Shown piece after piece: positions 56,051 to 64,000 of a stretch of DNA of 64,000 nucleotides (positions are counted from its first letter, which is position 1; each line of letters begins with the position of its first letter). A program made the position numbers and the translations under genes. The DNA comes from Molossus alvarezi (taxonomy: Eukaryota > Chordata > Mammalia > Chiroptera > Molossidae): positions 90,679,501 through 90,743,500 of the forward strand of contig CM073886.1 of assembly GCA_037176705.1 (NCBI GenBank), written 5' to 3'. A model generated the notes under the pieces. It made no database searches and was not told where the DNA came from. It worked only from the letters and a program-made list of their open reading frames with translations.

Positions 56051-56529
56051 TTTTTACTACAAGTCCTTAAATCAAATGTTAGTCTACTTCTGGCCAAATA
56101 GTTACATATTACTTTTTCTCTCAATGCTACTGGTTTATTTAGCTTGGGTGTTTACAGGACAGTGTTAGTAATGGTAAGAGTGAAGGTTACAAAATTGAAG
56201 AGCAGGAAATTTCTCAAGGGAAAAAGGAGTGAACTATAAGAAATGAGATCAGCTAACTGATAACTGGATTATTTTCATTACTGTCATTGAGTAATTGTGT
56301 GATTTAATCTCTTTATAGATTTTTGCCTGAGAAAGGATATATAGTGCCTGCTGTCTTGCCAAATCATTGTAGAAATAATTTTGAAGTGAAACAAATGTGT
56401 ATAAAGTTGCTTAAAACTATTCACATTAATTAACCTATGCCATTTATGAATATCTTATCTGATACTGGTTATATGCAACTGTGATTGAATATTTAAGTTA
56501 GGGTGTCTTAAACTGGAAGTGTGATGTAA

Positions 56530-56640
56530 TAGAAACAATTTAGACCTTAGATCTAAGTAGCCTTTTTATGACTCTGGGCTCTGCTGTTTTCTATCTATAT
56601 ACTATGACCACTATGAGCTTCAGATTCTTTATCTGTAAAT
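56530..56640 (+). repeat. MIR-like fragment
   Basis: TGACTCTGGGCTCTGCTG, CAGATTCTTTATCTGTAAAT are MIR-like. Confidence 0.55.
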
Positions 56641-56644
56641 TGGC

Positions 56645-57215
56645 AGCTGTCTTAGTTATCAATTGCTGTAAAATAAATAAATAAATAAATAATAAAACAA
56701 CAAAAAACAAAACTAACAGACAAACAAAAAACCATAAACTTAATGGCTTAAAATTACACACATTTATTATCTCAGAGTTTTTGTGGTTCAGAAGTCTGGG
56801 CATGGCTGAGCTATCCCTTGTACTTCAGGGTCTGTCATGAATCTCAGTGAAGGTGTTGGCAAGGACTGGGGTCACCATAGAAGGCTCAACCGGGAGGGGA
56901 TCTGCTTCTATGCTTACATATTAATGTGCAGGATTCAGTTTCTTGCAGGCTATTGCATTGAGGGCCTCATCTCCTTGCCAATGGTTATCTAAAAGCTGCT
57001 TCCAGTTCCTTACCATGTGAGCCTCCCCATATGGCAGCTCGCTTCATCAAATCAACAAGGGGGAGAGAGTTCACAGTAAGATGGAAGTTAGAATCTTTTG
57101 TAATTTAATCATGGAAGTGATATCCCCTGCACATTGAGGTCTTCAATTAGGAGCAAATTTGTCAAGGGATGCAGTTTACACAAGAGTGGAGATATCAGGA
57201 AGCAGGATTATTAGA
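56645..57215 (+). repeat. Old interspersed repeat, copy 4 of a family of four
   Basis: CTTAGTTATCAATTGCTG, then TTATTATCTCAGAGTTTTTG. The most diverged of the four. An internal AAATAAATAAATAAAT simple run is present. Confidence 0.55.
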
Positions 57216-57399
57216 GTCTGCCTGGGCACAGGGCACTAATACCTACTTCACGAGATTGTTGTGAATATTCAAAGAAGTGACATATATTTCAAATCCCCTT
57301 ATTTTTGGTCTGACCTTGAACTACCTTTCTAGATACTACCTATTAGTCTTCTGCATAGGAACCAAACTTATTACTAATACTATTTTCCTTTTTTTTCCT

Positions 57400-58030
57400 T
57401 ACCATTTAGACTCTATGGAATCTATTTCTTTAATTTGTCATGATTGCCCCCAGCAATCTGTGAAATTCTGTTCATCTTCGAGGGCCTATCTCAAATGCTA
57501 TTTTTTTTTTGTTTGTTTTTTTATCCTCACCCGAGGATATTTTTCCATTTTTTGTACAGATAGAGCGGGAGGGAGAGAGAGGAAGGGAGAGAGAGAGAGA
57601 AACATCGACGTGAAGGGACACATCGAGTGGCTGCCACCCGCACGACCAACCAGGGCCGGGGACAAACTGCAACCGAAGTACGTGCCCTTAGCGGGAACCG
57701 AACCCGGGTCTCTCCGGACCACAGGCCGATGCTCTAACCGCTGAGCCAAACTGGCCAGGGCTCAAATGCTATTTTTTTTTTTTTTAATAAACTTTCCTTG
57801 ACGCATCCTTCTCTGATTCAGAAGTCATCTCCCTCATCGAATCTTGAACACCTTTCCAAACATCACTACGACATATGTCAGTCTGCCTTGAATTTTACCT
57901 TTGTTACTTAGATTATAAGTAATGATTGAGTCTTAATCTTTTCTGTGTCCCATGTTGTTATAATATCATTTTGAAAATATAGTAAGACAATATTTGTTGA
58001 TTGATGAATTAACTTTTCCAAGGCTTAGCA
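57400..58030 (+). repeat. LINE2-like 3' end split by a SINE
   Basis: CAATCTGTGAAATTCTGTTC before and ACTTTCCTTGACGCATCC, TGTTGATTGATGAATTAA after the SINE form one L2 end. Confidence 0.6.
57510..57760 (-). repeat. Ves SINE, long GC-rich subfamily
   Basis: TTATCCTCACCCGAGGATAT left, GAGCCAAACTGGCCAGGG right. Duplicate CTCAAATGCTATTTTTTTTT on both sides (57490 and 57761), the longest perfect one in the window, indicating a recent insertion. Confidence 0.96.
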
Positions 58031-58515
58031 GTTTAATAACTTGTAGAGACAGACATAAAGAATTTTAAATGGTTGTGGTTGTTTTATATGTTGTAATAAC
58101 CAATATTTCTAGCACCATAAGGAATAAGGTATTCCACATAATTTTCCAATTAACTACAAGTATCCTTTTATATGCCTAAAGTGACTTTATTTGAACAACT
58201 CTTTATTTACTTATTCATTTTTTTCAACCAACCAATATTTAAGCATTTATTATGATAATCTCATATATTAGAGACATGGGATCAAAATCTCTAACATCGC
58301 TTTTGTACTTCTCTATCTTTATAGTAAGTTGTCTTATTAAGAGTAGTTTAACCTTTTATTCCTGACTCAGGCATAGTATTCTGAGTATCAGATACTGATT
58401 ATAACACAGTCATATGCACAACTGCAACTCTTAAACCATAAAAGTGAGGACTGTTTGTTTCTACACCAAACTGTATTGATTTGGAGTTCTAAAACTACTT
58501 TTTCGTTTTTTGTCA

Positions 58516-58540
58516 TTATTATTATTATTATTATTGATCA
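58516..58540 (+). repeat. (ATT)n microsatellite
   Basis: Seven to eight ATT units. Confidence 0.85.
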
Positions 58541-59414
58541 CTTTTGTGCTGTTAGTGAGATAGTTTCTGGTCCCTTTGTTGTCTTCTTCTAAAGTGCTGT
58601 GTGCTGGGACATCAGGTAGCCAAGTACGCTAGCTTTCCGTATGAAGTGTGAATTCATAGGCTCGGAGTGAGGTTGTATGTCAAAGGGAAAGTACATGAGA
58701 TAGGACATGAAATCTGTTGTGATACCCAAAATGAATTTTTAAACATTATTTTCTTTCCAGAGAATGAATTTCTTTTCCTTTCAGATAGAGTCTAGGTAGT
58801 TGAAGTTGTCTTATATGAATTACCTTGGAAGTCATATAAGACTTCCTGATAAAGTCAAGGGTTGCAATAAATATGATTCAACTTTTCAGAAGTTTAGCTT
58901 GTGTTACTGTCTGAGCATTCAGACGGCGGCTAAATGTCACTGTGTGTTTGTAAATCTAGTCTGTAAGAAAAAAAATAGGTGCCTTAGTATGCAACAAATC
59001 AATCTGTGAATGTTCTAAAAAGCATGTAAAGCAATGGGATCACATACTGTTGAACACTTTCATAAAATGAACTTTGATTGTGAAGTCAGCCTACTTTTTA
59101 ATTTTATCAAAAGGAGGTTAGTCACTGTACCCACACATTGTTATCTTCAAAGTTTCTTTTTAAAGAACTTTTCTTTCTCTTCAGACTCCTTCTTTGATTA
59201 TTAAATAGCTCTGACATTATCCTGCTAAACATTTAGGTTTCTAACTCTGTGTTTAGTCTTGTGAATTTTATTTAGACTATAAAGAACAACAATGGTCTAA
59301 TTTAACTACATTAAATTATTTCGTAGTATATGTCCTTTGGCAAGGAATCAGCAAAATAGATCTGTCCATTCAAGATATTTTTCAGTTAATTAAAATTTTT
59401 TTTTGTTTTACTAG

Positions 59415-62312
<2,898 letters not shown>

Positions 62313-62570
62313 TAAATTTGCAATGTAAATGTCTTTCTTTGGAATATATATATATGTATATAATACACACACACATAAGTTTAAGTAGGGAAGGTAATAG
62401 TCTAAATTTTTTGTTATTTCTGCTGCCTTTGCTTTTTATATCCTTTTTGATATGTTTGTATTGATATTTTAAAGTAACAGCAGTATTTAAAACTCAGTAT
62501 TATGAGTAGAAAAATAAATGAAACCTCAGGTTTAAGTTTAGATTTAAGTTTCTCTGTTCAAGTAAGATAT

Positions 62571-62793
62571 CTTTTTTTTTTAAAATTTTTTTTTCTTTAT
62601 TGATTTTAGAGAGGAAAGGAGAGGGTGAGAGAGAGAGAAACTTCGATGAGAGAGAACATCGATTGGCTGCCTCCTGCATGTCCCCCACTGGGGATTCAGC
62701 TCACAACCTGGGCATGTGCCCTGACCAGGAATCGAACCAGCAACCTCTTGGTGCATGGGTCGATGCTCAACCACTGAGCCACACTGTCCAGGC
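62571..62793 (-). repeat. Ves-type SINE
   Basis: Head ACACTGTCCAGGC at right. Perfect duplication CAAGTAAGATAT (62559-62570 and 62794-62805). Confidence 0.95.
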
Positions 62794-62929
62794 CAAGTAA
62801 GATATATTTTATGTGTGTATGTATGTGTGCATATTCAACACTAATTGCCTCTTTAGGTTTCTTTCTATAATATCTTTCTCTGGTTGTTAACATAGCTTAG
62901 TTATGTATAGCCTACTTATGGTTATAAAT

Positions 62930-63151
62930 TCTTTTTTTTTTTTTAATTAAAAAATGGGTTTTAGAAAGGAGAAGGGAGAGAGAGCGATAAACATCAATGT
63001 GAGAGAGAAACATTGATCGGTTGTCTTCCTGTACACACCCTGACTAAGGATGGAACCCACAACCTGGGCATGTGCCCTTACTAAGACTCAAACCCACAGC
63101 CTTTCAGTGTACAGGACAATGCTCCAACCAAATGAGCCATATCGACCAGGG
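62930..63151 (-). repeat. Ves-related SINE
   Basis: T run left, GAGCCATATCGACCAGGG right. Perfect duplication TGGTTATAAAT (62919-62929 and 63152-63162). Confidence 0.92.
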
Positions 63152-63436
63152 TGGTTATAAATCCTTGAAGCAAAGTCGTTTATACCAATATCTCTTTATA
63201 AAATGATATTTTCCTGCATTTATCTGAAGATTGACTATAAATCGAATTTTACTTAGAAAACGGATTTCAAGAGTGTAGGGTCTATCCTGGGCATTTGAGT
63301 CCCTTCTAGTCTGATGGTAAATACACAGTTCAAAGCTGCAAAACGAACTATATTCTCACACTTCTACTGCTTTTACCCTATTCGGGCGGATGTAGACGTT
63401 CCAGTAAAGCTCTATTTGTGTAAAGAGCACAAACAT

Positions 63437-63780
63437 ATTGTTACTGTTGTTGCAAAAAGCTTTATTGTTTCCATTTGGTCCAATGCATGGGAGAGGGCTT
63501 TAGGGTGGTTAAAAGGAGGTCTAGTGGTTTCGGGGAGCAGCTCAGGCAAAAGCCAGACACCACGGGAATGCAGAGGGGCCCCTCGGAGGTCTCTGGGCTC
63601 CAAAGGCTCCTACTGGTGCTTGAAGGTGAGCCCCGCCTGGGGGCGCCAGCCCGTGGAGGTGAGTCAGGTGCGCCCATCTTCTTGATGAGTTTCACCTGCT
63701 CACCCAGGACGTGGTTCTCCGGGAAGTCAGAGCTGAGGTCTGCTCTGGAGACAGATCGGGGGACCGCCAAGGGCACTGCC
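63437..63780 (-). pseudogene. Probable retrocopy of an unidentified gene
   Basis: A 344-base G+C-rich insert flanked by a perfect 14-base repeat AAGAGCACAAACAT (63423-63436 and 63781-63794). On the minus strand its far end carries AATAAAGC followed by a decayed A/C-rich tail, as expected of reverse-transcribed mRNA. The minus frame covering it encodes RSVSRADLSSDFPENHVLGE then QVKLIKK and later turns low-complexity. I do not recognise the parent gene. An alternative is a short GC-rich repeat. Confidence 0.5.
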
Positions 63781-64000
63781 AAGAGCACAAACATTTTTAT
63801 GCTCAAGTCATATTTTCAGAAACCGTTTTTCTTCCATACTCTATCACATTCATATCCTTATTCCCACTTTAATATAACAAATACATAATTAGAGTTGGAG
63901 TTAAGTAAGTCCTACATTTGAAAGGATTAAGAACAACACAGTTTAAGAAATTTTTCACTATAGGTATATTTAAGAATTTGCTCAGATTGTCCACTTTCCA

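Noticed and set aside
57277..57744. 155-codon frame on the + strand
   Set aside because: It crosses a LINE2 fragment and an antisense SINE; no splice or coding support.

Overview
This window is mammalian nuclear DNA, almost certainly from a yangochiropteran (vespertilionid-like) bat. Two observations support this. About forty short interspersed repeats have the tRNA-derived head, CT-rich middle and A-rich tail of the bat Ves SINE family. The only real coding exons match two neighbouring genes of the conserved mammalian CENPK-ADAMTS6 block. There are no prokaryotic genes, CRISPR arrays or operons. Exons were found by reading splice sites and by comparison with the known proteins, because most long open frames here lie inside repeats.

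Layout: (1) 1-29.85 kb is the downstream part of CENPK on the + strand. Seven coding exons encode 213 residues through the stop codon, with a poly(A) signal at 29841. About 56 N-terminal residues of the usual protein lie upstream of the window. The second visible intron is about 15 kb long and filled with L1 fragments and SINEs. (2) 30.0-36.1 kb is an old antisense LTR retroelement: two diverged LTRs, a polypurine tract, a lysine-type primer-binding site and a 4-bp target duplication, with no recognisable viral genes left. (3) 36.1-49 kb is intergenic, with L1 fragments, SINEs and two LTRs of a second family. (4) 49.6-52.8 kb is the likely ADAMTS6 promoter and non-coding first exon, with E-box, NRF1-type, CRE and octamer motifs and G-rich tracts. 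(5) 52.8-59.4 kb is a long 5' intron. (6) At 59.4-64 kb are the ADAMTS6 exon carrying the start codon, which has a uORF-rich leader and a signal peptide, and the next exon encoding most of the N-terminal prodomain. The rest of the gene continues past the window.

The two genes lie head-to-tail. CENPK acts in the constitutive centromere-associated network; ADAMTS6 is a secreted metalloprotease. Nothing in the sequence links their functions.

The most interesting observation is in CENPK. A Ves SINE inserted exactly at the start of a coding exon, and the target-site duplication copied both the splice-acceptor AG and the first codons. The ancestral acceptor at 20187-20188 now leads within eight codons to an in-frame TGA. 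The intact reading frame is reached only from the duplicated AG at 20438-20439, whose upstream pyrimidine tract is supplied by the SINE.
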